Below are positions 16,988 through 25,357 of a stretch of 63,795 nucleotides of DNA, piece by piece. Position numbers and translations under genes: made by a program. The stretch is from an uncultured Tenacibaculum sp. (GTDB lineage: Bacteria > Bacteroidota > Bacteroidia > Flavobacteriales > Flavobacteriaceae). Below the pieces are notes generated by a model. The model was not told the DNA's origin. It ran no database searches and saw only the letters and a list, made by a program, of their open reading frames with translations. Numbering within the stretch: the stretch's first letter is position 1; each line of letters opens with the position of its first letter. The stretch lies in assembly GCF_947499065.1 (NCBI RefSeq), contig NZ_CANMMT010000016.1, positions 1 to 63,795 on the forward strand, read 5' to 3'.

Positions 16988-17117
16988 GCTCCCGCACAAT
17001 TGCACCATGTGGTAAAAGGAACTAAGAATTAATTTAAGAATTTTTAATAGAGAAAAACTACTTTAAGAAATTGAAGTAGTTCTTTTAATTTAGACGAAAA
17101 TTGTAAGATGCTATGAG
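16988..17117 (+). repeat. Composite palindromic repeat, copy B
   Basis: Begins with a decayed hairpin (CCGCACAAT-tgc-ACCATGTGG, central pairs lost), then follows copy A closely through the AAAAACTACTTTAAG/AAGTAGTTCTTTT hairpin (17053-17086) to GCTATGAG. The right end overlaps the start codon of the gene at 17113: the repeat supplies that ATG. Confidence 0.85.
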
Positions 17118-17481
17118 TAATAATACTATAACAGATGATTTCAAAGATTTTTTTTCATACTTAAATGAATCTTTACCTGATAGTACTAACTATATGGATT
17201 TATCTAATTTGTGTATAACAATGTTTTTTACAGTAGATTTTTTACCAGAAGAGTTTAAATCATTAGAACTTAAAAAAGAGGCATTGTCAATTGTTTTTTC
17301 AAAAATATGTGAAAAAAGAAATATAGCTACTTATCCATACGATGCTTATATTTATGGAGCTTCGTTTCATAATACCCATGATAAAGGGCATTGGTTAGAG
17401 GTATTAGCAAGTACTTTAAAATTAAATACCAAACCAGATATAGAAGAGGCAAAAAAATTATTGTTAAAGACGAAAGAATGA
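17113..17481 (+). CDS. Small cytosolic protein of unknown function
   Basis: 122 residues, no signal peptide. Mostly helical, with YMDLSNLCITMFFTVDFLP, ELKKEALSIVFSKICEKR, then a Tyr-rich turn (YPYDAYIYGASFHNTHDKGH) and a helical end. I recognise no family. The ATG overlaps the end of composite repeat B. It sits in the string of lone small genes after the RHS tips, so an immunity role is possible but unsupported by homology. Confidence 0.55.
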   Translation: MSNNTITDDFKDFFSYLNESLPDSTNYMDLSNLCITMFFTVDFLPEEFKSLELKKEALSIVFSKICEKRNIATYPYDAYIYGASFHNTHDKGHWLEVLASTLKLNTKPDIEEAKKLLLKTKE

Positions 17482-17526
17482 TGCCGTAAAAAAGTTTTCT
17501 TAAAAATTAAAACAGTTTTTTCAACA

Positions 17527-17556
17527 ATACGTATGAGAATACACATATTTGTGTAT
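17527..17556 (+). promoter_or_regulatory. Inverted repeats before the YegP-like gene
   Basis: ATACGTAT (17527-17534) and ATACACA-tatt-TGTGTAT (17539-17556, perfect 7-bp arms) lie 27 bp ahead of the ATG at 17583. The second contains ATATTTG, part of a possible -7 box, so it could be an operator over the promoter. A T-run follows, so a terminator of the gene before is the alternative. Confidence 0.35.
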
Positions 17557-17582
17557 TTTTATTGGTACAAAAATTACATAAC

Positions 17583-17912
17583 ATGGGAAAATTCGAAATT
17601 AAAACAGATAAATCTGGGCAATTCAGATTTAACTTAAAAGCGGGAAATGGACAAGTAATTCTTTCAAGTGAAGCTTATACTACAAAAGCAGCTTGTAATA
17701 ACGGAATTGACTCTGTAAAAACGAATTCGCAAAATGATGCTAGATTCGATAGACTAGAAGCAAAAAACGGAAGTCCATATTTTAACTTAAAGGCAGCTAA
17801 CGGACAAGTAATTGGAAATAGCGAAATGTATTCAAGTAAAGATGCGATGGAAAACGGAATAGCTTCAGTGAAAAAGAATGCACCAGATGCAACAGTAGAA
17901 GATAATTCTTAA
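17583..17912 (+). CDS. YegP-family (DUF1508) duplicated-domain protein
   Basis: 109 residues from the ATG at 17583 (an in-frame TTG at 17562 lies in the promoter area). Two tandem copies of the DUF1508 unit: MGKFEIKTDKSGQFRFNLKA-GNGQVILSSEAYTTKAACNNGI and the second with PYFNLKAANGQVIGNSEMYS-SKDAMENGIASVKKN. The GQVI-S-x-x-Y pattern in both copies is diagnostic. The family is small, cytosolic and of unknown function, sometimes linked with stress conditions. A clean hairpin terminator follows. Probably core rather than part of the toxin island. Confidence 0.9.
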   Translation: MGKFEIKTDKSGQFRFNLKAGNGQVILSSEAYTTKAACNNGIDSVKTNSQNDARFDRLEAKNGSPYFNLKAANGQVIGNSEMYSSKDAMENGIASVKKNAPDATVEDNS

Positions 17913-17933
17913 AAAGAATATATACTTACAATA

Positions 17934-17963
17934 AAAAAGATGAACCTAGGTTCATCTTTTTTG
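17934..17963 (+). terminator. Recurrent palindromic terminator, copy 2
   Basis: AAAAAAGATGAACC pairs with GGTTCATCTTTTTT around TA, a near-perfect palindrome with A-run and T-run on its two sides, so it can work in both directions. Same family as 15691 and 18463. Confidence 0.85.
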
Positions 17964-18006
17964 TTTTTAGAAAAATGTTATTTTAGAATTTCAAATTAAG
18001 TTAGCT

Positions 18007-18456
18007 ATGAACAAGAAATATATTATTTACATGATAACTGTTGTTGTACTTATAATAGTAACCAGATTTATGTACAATATGTATCAATTTGCAAAAGGAG
18101 TAGAAGAAGATATAGGAAAATATACTAGGTTGAAAGACACAATTCATATTAATACAGATACGATTAATCACATTCCTAATAAAGAACAACAGAAAAAATT
18201 AAAAGCTTTGCTAAACGGAGTTTGGGCAGAAAATGAAGAAGACAATGCATTATTTCAAATCGAAGGAGATACATTAAGGTATGTAGAATATTATAATACA
18301 CCTTATTTAGCTTTTTTAAACGAAAACTATTTTGAAATAAGATATTTAGATAATAAGGTGTTATCAAAAAGTATAATTTTAAAATTAACTAAAGACAGTT
18401 TAATCCTAAAAACAGCAGCAGAAAAACCATTAAGATTATTTAATAGAAGGGAATAA
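18007..18456 (+). CDS. Membrane-anchored small protein of unknown function
   Basis: 149 residues. An N-terminal membrane anchor (IIYMITVVVLIIVTRFMYNM, residues about 6-25) is followed by a soluble domain with a helical linker and a beta-rich part: LLNGVWAENEEDNALFQIEG (residues about 68-87), TLRYVEYYNTPYLAF, DSLILKT. The 'GxWxE...N..F.I.GD.....' pattern is common in small lipocalin-like Bacteroidota proteins, but I would not assign a family. It is framed by two copies of the same palindromic terminator, so it is a single-gene unit. Confidence 0.6.
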   Translation: MNKKYIIYMITVVVLIIVTRFMYNMYQFAKGVEEDIGKYTRLKDTIHINTDTINHIPNKEQQKKLKALLNGVWAENEEDNALFQIEGDTLRYVEYYNTPYLAFLNENYFEIRYLDNKVLSKSIILKLTKDSLILKTAAEKPLRLFNRRE

Positions 18457-18462
18457 TTAAGT

Positions 18463-18490
18463 AAAGATGAACTTAGGTTCATCTTTTTTG
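18463..18490 (+). terminator. Recurrent palindromic terminator, copy 3
   Basis: AAAGATGAACTTAGGTTCATCTTTTTTG, split here as AAAGATGAAC and TTAGGTTCATCTTTTTT; a stem of about eight pairs with a T-run, 7 bp after the stop of the gene at 18456. Confidence 0.8.
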
Positions 18491-18555
18491 TTTTTAAAAG
18501 AATATGATTAATTTTCGCAAAATTGTATTACAACATATATTTTAAGTTGATAATT

Positions 18556-18912
18556 ATGAAAAGTAAAAAGATGTTAGAGAAGATATATGAAATAGTTAAA
18601 GAGAAAAACTGTACAATTAGATTAAACTGGTTTTATGATCCAGACTATGAAGTATCAGATTGGAATAGTTATTTGAACTTTCCTATAGAAGGATATTTTG
18701 AGCCTCAGCACATTGGACCTATAAAAGTTAATCAATGGAAATGGTTGGAAATAAACCCTATTGAAATTAAAATTATAGGAAAATTAATTCAGAACAAAGA
18801 AGTTGATCATTCAATAGAAATAATTAGAATGTTAAAAGAGAATAACATTAGTTTCTCTCAAAACAGGAAATATTTAAGGGTAGAAAATACTTGGTTTGTA
18901 GCAGAAACATAA
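18556..18912 (+). CDS. Small cytosolic protein of unknown function
   Basis: 118 residues from the ATG at 18556; an in-frame TTG at 18523 would add a non-conserved-looking leader and is less likely. Contents: a helical start (MLEKIYEIVKEKNCTIRLNW), then FYDPDYEVSDWNSYLNFPIE, WKWLEINPIEIKIIGKLI and a final NRKYLRVENTWFVAE. No family is recognised; rich in Trp and Tyr. It ends the string of lone small genes before ruvB. Confidence 0.55.
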   Translation: MKSKKMLEKIYEIVKEKNCTIRLNWFYDPDYEVSDWNSYLNFPIEGYFEPQHIGPIKVNQWKWLEINPIEIKIIGKLIQNKEVDHSIEIIRMLKENNISFSQNRKYLRVENTWFVAET

Positions 18913-19158
18913 GAAGAGGTTATTTAATAGAGTTTAACATATAAATTACAATTGTAAGTAAAAAAGAGACACTTCTAACGATAAAACAAAACTTTTTTAA
19001 CCTTCCCAAAAGAATAAATTCAATAGCCTAAGCAACTTAGAAAAAAGCGCAGGTTTCAGAGGCTTTTTAGGGCTAAAACATTAAGTACTAATATGTATCT
19101 TAGCAGCCATAAAGTGATCAAAGTAACTTTTATTACAAACCTAAAATAATATTTCAAG

Positions 19159-19166
19159 TATATTTG
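19159..19166 (+). promoter_or_regulatory. -7 box upstream of ruvB
   Basis: TATATTTG fits TANNTTTG and lies 7 bases before the ruvB ATG, implying a very short or absent leader. The -33 box is not convincing. The 261-bp gap 18913-19173 holds nothing else I can name. Confidence 0.4.
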
Positions 19167-19173
19167 TGCGTGT

Positions 19174-20196
19174 ATGAATGAAAATCTAAATCCTGAAAAT
19201 ACAAACTTTTCAAATGAAGAATTAGACGTAGAAAAGAAGTTACGTCCGTTGTCATTTGACGATTTTACAGGTCAAGATCAAGCGATTGAGAATTTAAAAA
19301 TATTTGTAGAGGCTGCCAATCAAAGAGACGAGGCATTAGACCATGCATTGTTCCATGGACCTCCAGGTTTGGGAAAAACAACCCTAGCCAATATTTTAGC
19401 AAATGAGTTGGGAGTAGGCATCAAAATAACTTCAGGTCCAGTATTAGACAAGCCAGGAGACTTAGCTGGATTGTTAACCAACTTGGACGAGCGTGATGTA
19501 TTATTTATAGATGAGATTCACCGATTAAGCCCAATAGTTGAGGAGTACTTATACTCGGCAATGGAAGATTATAAAATAGATATTATGATCGAATCAGGGC
19601 CTAATGCACGTACGGTACAAATAAACTTAGAGCCTTTTACATTAGTAGGAGCCACAACGCGTTCAGGATTACTTACAGCTCCAATGAGAGCACGTTTCGG
19701 AATCAGCAGTCGTTTACATTATTATTCAACAGAATTACTAACTACCATTATACAGCGTAGTGCGCATATATTGAGAGTACCAATTTCAATGGAAGCAGCT
19801 ATAGAAATAGCGGGGAGAAGTAGAGGTACACCACGTATAGCCAATGCATTGTTACGAAGAGTACGAGATTTTGCACAAATAAAAGGCGATGGAACTATAA
19901 CCATTGAAATAGCAGTATATGCATTAAAAGCATTGAATGTAGATGCCCATGGATTGGACGAAATGGATAATAAGATATTAACAACAATTATCGATAAGTT
20001 CAAGGGAGGGCCAGTAGGAATAACCACATTGGCAACAGCAGTAGCAGAAAATGCAGAAACCATAGAAGAGGTGTATGAACCATTTTTAATTCAGCAAGGA
20101 TTCATAATGCGAACACCTCGAGGAAGAGAAGTAACTGATTTAGCCTATAAACATTTAGGTAGAATCAAAGGAACAAGTCAAGGGGAATTGTTTTAA
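19174..20196 (+). CDS. ruvB: Holliday junction branch-migration helicase RuvB
   Basis: 340 residues, full length for the family. RuvB is the AAA+ motor of RuvAB; it drives Holliday-junction migration during recombinational repair. Visible are the N-terminal LRPLSFDDFTGQ segment, Walker A GPPGLGKT (62-69), Walker B VLFIDEIHRL (about 109-118), the sensor GATTRSGLLTAPMRARFG, and the C-terminal winged helix (GFIMRTPRGREVT and a final AYKHLG). It is transcribed alone or with the membrane protein that starts 15 bp downstream. Confidence 0.98.
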   Translation: MNENLNPENTNFSNEELDVEKKLRPLSFDDFTGQDQAIENLKIFVEAANQRDEALDHALFHGPPGLGKTTLANILANELGVGIKITSGPVLDKPGDLAGLLTNLDERDVLFIDEIHRLSPIVEEYLYSAMEDYKIDIMIESGPNARTVQINLEPFTLVGATTRSGLLTAPMRARFGISSRLHYYSTELLTTIIQRSAHILRVPISMEAAIEIAGRSRGTPRIANALLRRVRDFAQIKGDGTITIEIAVYALKALNVDAHGLDEMDNKILTTIIDKFKGGPVGITTLATAVAENAETIEEVYEPFLIQQGFIMRTPRGREVTDLAYKHLGRIKGTSQGELF

Positions 20197-20211
20197 AAAG
20201 AAAAGGTACAA

Positions 20212-21513
20212 ATGGGAGAAAATAAAGGAAATAGTAATAATACGTGGTTACAACGTTTAAAAGACGAAAGTTGGGAGGCAGAACTATTGGTATCGGCCAT
20301 CGCAATATTTGGTACATTTAAATTGTTTGATATGATTGCGTGGGTTACCAATTTCTTTATAGATACCTTACATCCAAGTCAGTACTTTATAGCATATTTT
20401 ATAGTCACTTTTGGATTGTTAGCCATAAGCATACTGGCGGCAATGTTTGTAATCCATTTTGTGTTACGAGCCTATTGGATAGGATTGGTCGGATTAAACT
20501 CCGTGTTTCCCGATTATAGTATAGAAGACAGTGCCTATTCTAAGATATATACAGAAAAGATACTATCTATATTACCAAAGTTAAAAGACTCCATAAAAAA
20601 GGTAGACGAACTGTGTAGTGTAATTTTTTCAGTAGCCTTTACATTTCTACTAATCTATACCTATGCAGCTATTTTTTCGAGTTTGTATTTATTGTTATTC
20701 AATTTGTTGGTGCCTTATGTAGATGCATTCATACTACTAATTCCAGCAGGAATTATCATCATAGGAGCCTTTACACAAACCATTCTAACATTTTTCTCCA
20801 ACCTTAAAATGAATAAGGAAAAAGAAGGCTTACAAATTCTAAACTTTAAACTAGTAAAGTTTGTATCCATAATTATGTTTGGACCCCTGTATAAAAATAT
20901 ACTACAGGTTTCCATGATATTTGGTTCTAACTTTAAGAAGAAAAAGAGTATAGTGTATTTAATATTTGTTTTTGTTATAGGAGGAATATTCATGTTTGCA
21001 GTACAATTAAAAGATACAAATACGCTTCATTTAATTGCAAAAAAAAATAGATACGATAGTACAAGAGCTTATGCTGATTTTTACAAATCGGACAATGAGA
21101 AAAACGATTTCTTACTAACTCCAGAAATAGAATCGCATAAGGTAACTTCCAATACATTAGAGCTATTTATACCAGTGTATGAATACGAATTAAAAATACG
21201 AAAGGAGAATTGTGGAGAGTATCAAGAAGACGATAAGAAATCAGATATAGAACAAAAAGAAGCAAGAATACAGCATTTATTAGATTGTTATAAATCATAC
21301 AACATAGTTTCATTAGATGGAAAGAAATTAGACGTAGAATTTTTACGTTATAATAATCACCCAAGAACCAATCAGTTTGGTTTGGTATGCTATTTAGATT
21401 TAAATGAAATATCTAAAGGAATGCATAAAATAAAGGTAGAAAAGAAAAGTTATGATAAGAATTATTTAGAATGGACCATTCCGTTTTATTATAATTTTAA
21501 TGAAAAGAGATAA
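20212..21513 (+). CDS. Integral membrane protein of unknown function
   Basis: 433 residues. A cytosolic start (WLQRLKDESWEAELLVSAIA) leads into about six hydrophobic segments: around 25-45, 60-85, 135-160, 165-195, 215-230 and 245-265. A roughly 170-residue soluble tail follows, with paired Lys/Glu-rich stretches and a final beta-rich part (LVCYLDLNEISKGMHKIKVE). No transporter or enzyme motif is seen. Its TAA abuts the ATG of the SulP transporter with no spacing, so the two are likely cotranscribed. It may be a flavobacterial family without a name. Confidence 0.75.
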   Translation: MGENKGNSNNTWLQRLKDESWEAELLVSAIAIFGTFKLFDMIAWVTNFFIDTLHPSQYFIAYFIVTFGLLAISILAAMFVIHFVLRAYWIGLVGLNSVFPDYSIEDSAYSKIYTEKILSILPKLKDSIKKVDELCSVIFSVAFTFLLIYTYAAIFSSLYLLLFNLLVPYVDAFILLIPAGIIIIGAFTQTILTFFSNLKMNKEKEGLQILNFKLVKFVSIIMFGPLYKNILQVSMIFGSNFKKKKSIVYLIFVFVIGGIFMFAVQLKDTNTLHLIAKKNRYDSTRAYADFYKSDNEKNDFLLTPEIESHKVTSNTLELFIPVYEYELKIRKENCGEYQEDDKKSDIEQKEARIQHLLDCYKSYNIVSLDGKKLDVEFLRYNNHPRTNQFGLVCYLDLNEISKGMHKIKVEKKSYDKNYLEWTIPFYYNFNEKR

Positions 21514-23244
21514 ATGAAGTTATTAAAAAAGCTCATACCAATACTAGAGTGGTTACCCAACTATAGGAAGTCGCAATTAAGAGGCGATGTAGTAGCGGGT
21601 ATAACTGTGGCTATAGTATTAATTCCACAAGGAATAGCCTATGCATTAATTGCAGGCTTACCACCTATATACGGATTATACGCAGCTTTGGTACCACAGT
21701 TAATGTATGCAGTTTTCGGATCGTCGCGCCAAGTGGCCATAGGACCAGTGGCAATGGACTCGTTAATAGTAGCTACAGGTGTTTCTACTTTAGCCTTAAT
21801 CGGTTCCGAAAGTTATATAGCCATTGCCATATTGCTAGCTTTGCTGGTAGGAGGAATACAGTTTTTAATGGGGATTTTCCGTTTAGGGTTTATTGTAAAC
21901 TTTTTATCAAGACCCGTAATTATTGGGTTTACATCAGCAGTAGCATTGATTATCGGATTAAATCAGTTTAGAAATTTATTAGGCGTAGAGTTTTTACAAA
22001 GCGATCAAATTCACATTTTATTAGAAGACATCATTTCTAGATTCATGTATTTCAATACACCAACAACCATTATTGGTATTATAGCGTGTATTATTATCAT
22101 GATTTTTAGAAAGATTAATAAAAAAATACCCAATGCCTTAATTGTAGTGGTCTTAGGAATTGTAGCAGTTCGATATTTCGGGAATCACTTTTCAGAAGTA
22201 GCCATTGTAAAAGACATTCCTTCAGGATTACCAAAGTTTGTAATGCCGGTAATAGATATTGCCTTAATTAGAGAATTAATGCCTATTGCCGGAACCTTAG
22301 TAATGGTAGGATATTTAGAAACTATTTCTATAGGAAAAACCTTAGAAGTAAAGCAAGACGAATATAGAGTGCGACCAAATCAGGAATTGGTAGCTTTAGG
22401 ATTGAGTAATATTGTAGGGTCGTTGTTTCAATCCTATCCTTCAACATCAAGTTTTTCGCGTTCGGCAATCAATGAAGAAGCGGGAGGAACAACAGGAGTA
22501 TCGGCAATAATATCGGCTATCATTGTAGTGCTTACCTTATTGTTTTTAACACCGGTATTTTATCACTTACCAAAAACAATCTTAGCAGCTATAATTATTG
22601 TAGCGGTATTTAACTTAATTAATGTAAAAGAAGCCAAAAGGTTATGGAAAGCTAACAATTTAGATTTCTGGCTGTTGGTAGCTACATTCTTTTCAACATT
22701 AATCTTTGGTATAGAATATGGTATTGTAATCGGAGTAGGATTATCGTTGGTAGTCTTAATATTTAGAACATCAAGACCCTATGTTACCGAATTAGGAAAA
22801 GTACCGAACTCAGATTTTTACCGAAACAAAAACAGATTTAACGAAGTAGAAATAGACAAAGAAGTATTGGTATTCCGTTTCGACGCCCAATTATTTTATG
22901 CCAATGCCAATTACTTTAGAGATACCTTAGAGGAAATGACCGAAGAAAAGGGAGAAGCTTTAAAGTTAATCGTGTTAGATGCAGAAAGCATTAACCGCGT
23001 AGATAGTACAGGAATAGAAATGCTTAAAGAACGAATTAAGTATTATAATAAAAGAGGAGTAGAGTTTTATTTAGCAGGAGTTAAAGGACCTGTTAGAGAT
23101 GCATTCTTTAGAGGAGGTTTATTAGACATTATTAGTATAAACCATCTTTTTATGAGAGTAAATGGAGCAGTAAACTTCTTTAAAACAGGAGATAATCAAA
23201 ATCAAAAGAAATACGCACAGTATATACACCAAGCGTATGAATAA
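21514..23244 (+). CDS. SulP-family inorganic anion transporter with STAS domain
   Basis: 576 residues. SulP proteins carry sulfate, bicarbonate or other anions across the inner membrane. The N-terminal signature is clear (RGDVVAGITVAIVLIPQGIA, then LPPIYGLYAALVPQ), with roughly a dozen hydrophobic segments to about residue 420. SIGKTLEVKQDEYRVRPNQE and SYPSTSSFSRSAINEEAGG are the conserved core segments. A C-terminal STAS domain covers about 445-560 (VLDAESINRVDSTGIEML). The substrate cannot be read from sequence. The following genes handle sulfane sulfur, so sulfate or sulfite export is a reasonable guess; bicarbonate is the alternative. Confidence 0.93.
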   Translation: MKLLKKLIPILEWLPNYRKSQLRGDVVAGITVAIVLIPQGIAYALIAGLPPIYGLYAALVPQLMYAVFGSSRQVAIGPVAMDSLIVATGVSTLALIGSESYIAIAILLALLVGGIQFLMGIFRLGFIVNFLSRPVIIGFTSAVALIIGLNQFRNLLGVEFLQSDQIHILLEDIISRFMYFNTPTTIIGIIACIIIMIFRKINKKIPNALIVVVLGIVAVRYFGNHFSEVAIVKDIPSGLPKFVMPVIDIALIRELMPIAGTLVMVGYLETISIGKTLEVKQDEYRVRPNQELVALGLSNIVGSLFQSYPSTSSFSRSAINEEAGGTTGVSAIISAIIVVLTLLFLTPVFYHLPKTILAAIIIVAVFNLINVKEAKRLWKANNLDFWLLVATFFSTLIFGIEYGIVIGVGLSLVVLIFRTSRPYVTELGKVPNSDFYRNKNRFNEVEIDKEVLVFRFDAQLFYANANYFRDTLEEMTEEKGEALKLIVLDAESINRVDSTGIEMLKERIKYYNKRGVEFYLAGVKGPVRDAFFRGGLLDIISINHLFMRVNGAVNFFKTGDNQNQKKYAQYIHQAYE

Positions 23245-23253
23245 TTTAATATT

Positions 23254-24663
23254 ATGAAGATAGAGCAAATTTATACAGGTTGTTTAGCACAAGGAGCATA
23301 CTACATTGAAAGTAATGGAGAGGCTGCTATTATTGATCCCTTAAGAGAGGTACAACCTTATATAAACAGAGCTGAAAAAGATGAAGCGAAGATTAAGTAC
23401 ATTTTTGAAACTCATTTTCATGCCGATTTCGTGAGTGGTCACGTAACTTTAGCAGAGAAAACAGGAGCTTCAATTGTATTTGGACCTACGGCAAACCCAA
23501 AGTTCAACACGCATATTGCAACAGACAACGAGGAGTTTACCATAGGAAATGTAACTATAAAAGCATTGCATACTCCAGGACATACCATGGAGAGTACTAC
23601 TTATTTATTAATAGATGAGGAAGGAAAAGAGCATGCAATATTTAGTGGAGATACTTTATTCTTAGGAGATGTAGGACGTCCAGACTTAGCACAAAAAGCA
23701 GCAAGCTTAACGCAAGAAGAGTTAGCGGGAATGTTATACGATAGCTTACGAACTAAAGTAATGACTTTAGGAGATGATGTAATAGTATATCCAGGACACG
23801 GAGCAGGATCGGCATGTGGAAAGAACCTAAGTAAAGAAACAGTAGGGTCTATAGGAGAGCAAAAGAAAACCAACTATGCTTTACGTGAAAACATGACACG
23901 TGAAGAGTTTATTGCTGAGGTAACAGATGGATTGTTACCACCGCCAGCATACTTCCCATTAAATGTAAAAATGAACAAGGAAGGATACCAATCTATAGAT
24001 GAGGTAATTAAAAGTGGAGCCAAAGCATTATCGGTAGATGAGTTTGAAAAAGCAGCTAACGATACTGAGGTAATTGTATTAGATGTACGTCACCAATTCG
24101 ATTTTATCAAAGGATTCATTCCACAATCAATATTTATAGGATTAGGCGGAACCTTTGCACCATGGGTAGGAGCTTTAATAAAAGACGTAGCACAACCAAT
24201 TTTATTAGTAACACCAAAAGGAGAGGAAGAAACAACCATTACACGTTTATCGAGAGTAGGATTTGATAATGTAGTAGGATATTTAGATGGAAGTTTTGAG
24301 GCTTGGGCAGCATCAGGAAAAGAAGTAGATACATTACGTTCGGTATCGGCAGTAGCATTAGAAGAAGCAATGAAAAACGATGCGAAAGTATTTGATGCAC
24401 GTAAACCAGGAGAGTATGCCAATGAGCATATTGTAGACGTACCAAGTACACCGTTAGATTTCTTAAACGATCATGTAGCGGAGTTCCCAACAAAAGAAGA
24501 TTTTTATATCCACTGTGCAGGAGGATACCGTTCGGTAATCGCAGCATCAATCTTAAAAGCAAGAGGATATCATAATGTAATAGATGTAGCAGGAGGATAC
24601 AAGGCAATAAAAGAAACTAATATTGAGAGAACAGCCCAAGTTTGTCCTTCAACATTAAAATAA
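23254..24663 (+). CDS. MBL-fold persulfide-dioxygenase-like protein fused to two rhodanese domains
   Basis: 469 residues. The N-terminal metallo-beta-lactamase domain has THFHADFVSGH (metal ligands His54, His56, Asp58, His63), HTPGHTMEST and FSGDTLFLGDVGRPDL, the ETHE1/persulfide-dioxygenase pattern, in which glutathione persulfide is oxidised to sulfite. Two rhodanese domains follow. The first (about 265-355) has no Cys at the active-site loop (LLVTPKGEEE) and is probably structural. The second (about 370-465) has HCAGGYRS with active Cys421. The protein is cytosolic. It is followed within 6 bp by a lipoprotein rhodanese and an HMA protein, a sulfur-handling group. Family certain, exact substrate inferred. 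Confidence 0.93.
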   Translation: MKIEQIYTGCLAQGAYYIESNGEAAIIDPLREVQPYINRAEKDEAKIKYIFETHFHADFVSGHVTLAEKTGASIVFGPTANPKFNTHIATDNEEFTIGNVTIKALHTPGHTMESTTYLLIDEEGKEHAIFSGDTLFLGDVGRPDLAQKAASLTQEELAGMLYDSLRTKVMTLGDDVIVYPGHGAGSACGKNLSKETVGSIGEQKKTNYALRENMTREEFIAEVTDGLLPPPAYFPLNVKMNKEGYQSIDEVIKSGAKALSVDEFEKAANDTEVIVLDVRHQFDFIKGFIPQSIFIGLGGTFAPWVGALIKDVAQPILLVTPKGEEETTITRLSRVGFDNVVGYLDGSFEAWAASGKEVDTLRSVSAVALEEAMKNDAKVFDARKPGEYANEHIVDVPSTPLDFLNDHVAEFPTKEDFYIHCAGGYRSVIAASILKARGYHNVIDVAGGYKAIKETNIERTAQVCPSTLK

Positions 24664-24669
24664 TTTAAG

Positions 24670-25047
24670 ATGAAAAAGTACGTTTTAATACTAGTAAGTT
24701 TACTAGCCATTGTAATGTCGTGTAAATCGAAAAACGAAGGCGTAAAAGATATTACGGTAGAAGATTTACAAGTGGTTTTAAAAAACGAAGCCAACATTCA
24801 GTTGTTAGATGTACGTACACCACCAGAATGGGCACACGGTATTATTAAAAATGCGACAGAAATAAATGTAACATCAGATGGTTTTAAAGAGGAAGCTTTA
24901 AAAAAGTTAGACAAAACAAAACCAGTATATATTTATTGCCGATCGGGTGGAAGAAGTAAAATAGCTTCGGAAATGTTATCGAAAGAAGGCTTTGAAACTT
25001 ATAATATTTTAGGAGGCTATTTAGAATGGCAAGAGAAAAATAAGTAA
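24670..25047 (+). CDS. Rhodanese-like lipoprotein
   Basis: 125 residues with a lipobox (IVMSC, Cys18), so anchored in the envelope. A single rhodanese domain carries LLDVRTPPEWAHG and the active loop YCRSGGRS (Cys90). Such proteins move sulfane sulfur from thiosulfate or persulfides to an acceptor. It lies between the persulfide-dioxygenase-like gene (6 bp) and the HMA gene (2 bp), so all three are an operon. Confidence 0.93.
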   Translation: MKKYVLILVSLLAIVMSCKSKNEGVKDITVEDLQVVLKNEANIQLLDVRTPPEWAHGIIKNATEINVTSDGFKEEALKKLDKTKPVYIYCRSGGRSKIASEMLSKEGFETYNILGGYLEWQEKNK

Positions 25048-25049
25048 TC

Positions 25050-25319
25050 ATGAAACAAGAAGTATATATAGAAAACCTAAAATGCGGTGGTTGTGCAAAT
25101 ACCATTGTAAACGGAGTAAGTAGCATAAAAGGAGTGGACAACGTTGCCGTAAGTGTAGATAATTCCTTAGTTACCTTTGTAAGTAACGAAGCTACATTAG
25201 GATTGGTAAAAGAAAAATTATCAAAACTAGGCTATCCAGAAGTAGGAGCAGACAATACGGTACTGCACAAAGCAAAATCGTTTGTAAGCTGTGCTGTAGG
25301 AAGAGTACAAAAATCATAA
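25050..25319 (+). CDS. HMA-domain metal-binding protein
   Basis: 89 residues. A heavy-metal-associated fold: ENLKCGGCANTIVNGVSSIK with the CxxC pair Cys12/Cys15, then VAVSVDNSLVTF and KLSKLGYPEVG. It probably carries copper or another soft metal, or acts as a small thiol protein next to the rhodanese genes. Unusual is the C-terminal tail with a third Cys (FVSCAVGRVQKS). The last 108 bp and the terminator recur in damaged form at 31993-32134. Confidence 0.92.
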   Translation: MKQEVYIENLKCGGCANTIVNGVSSIKGVDNVAVSVDNSLVTFVSNEATLGLVKEKLSKLGYPEVGADNTVLHKAKSFVSCAVGRVQKS

Positions 25320-25326
25320 ACAAAAA

Positions 25327-25357
25327 TCCCGAGTGAAGAACTCGGGATTTTTTTATT
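25327..25357 (+). terminator. Terminator of the sulfur operon
   Basis: TCCCGAGT-gaaga-ACTCGGGA followed by seven T. It is duplicated, with small changes, at 32109-32134. Confidence 0.9.

Noticed and set aside
14591..17117. Regularly recurring palindromes, possible CRISPR
   Set aside because: Spacing is irregular (about 0.3 to 1 kb), genes lie between the copies, and there are no cas genes.
24090..24607. Long minus-strand frames inside the MBL/rhodanese gene
   Set aside because: They are shadows of a well-supported plus-strand gene; low-complexity composition, no start context, no recognisable domain.
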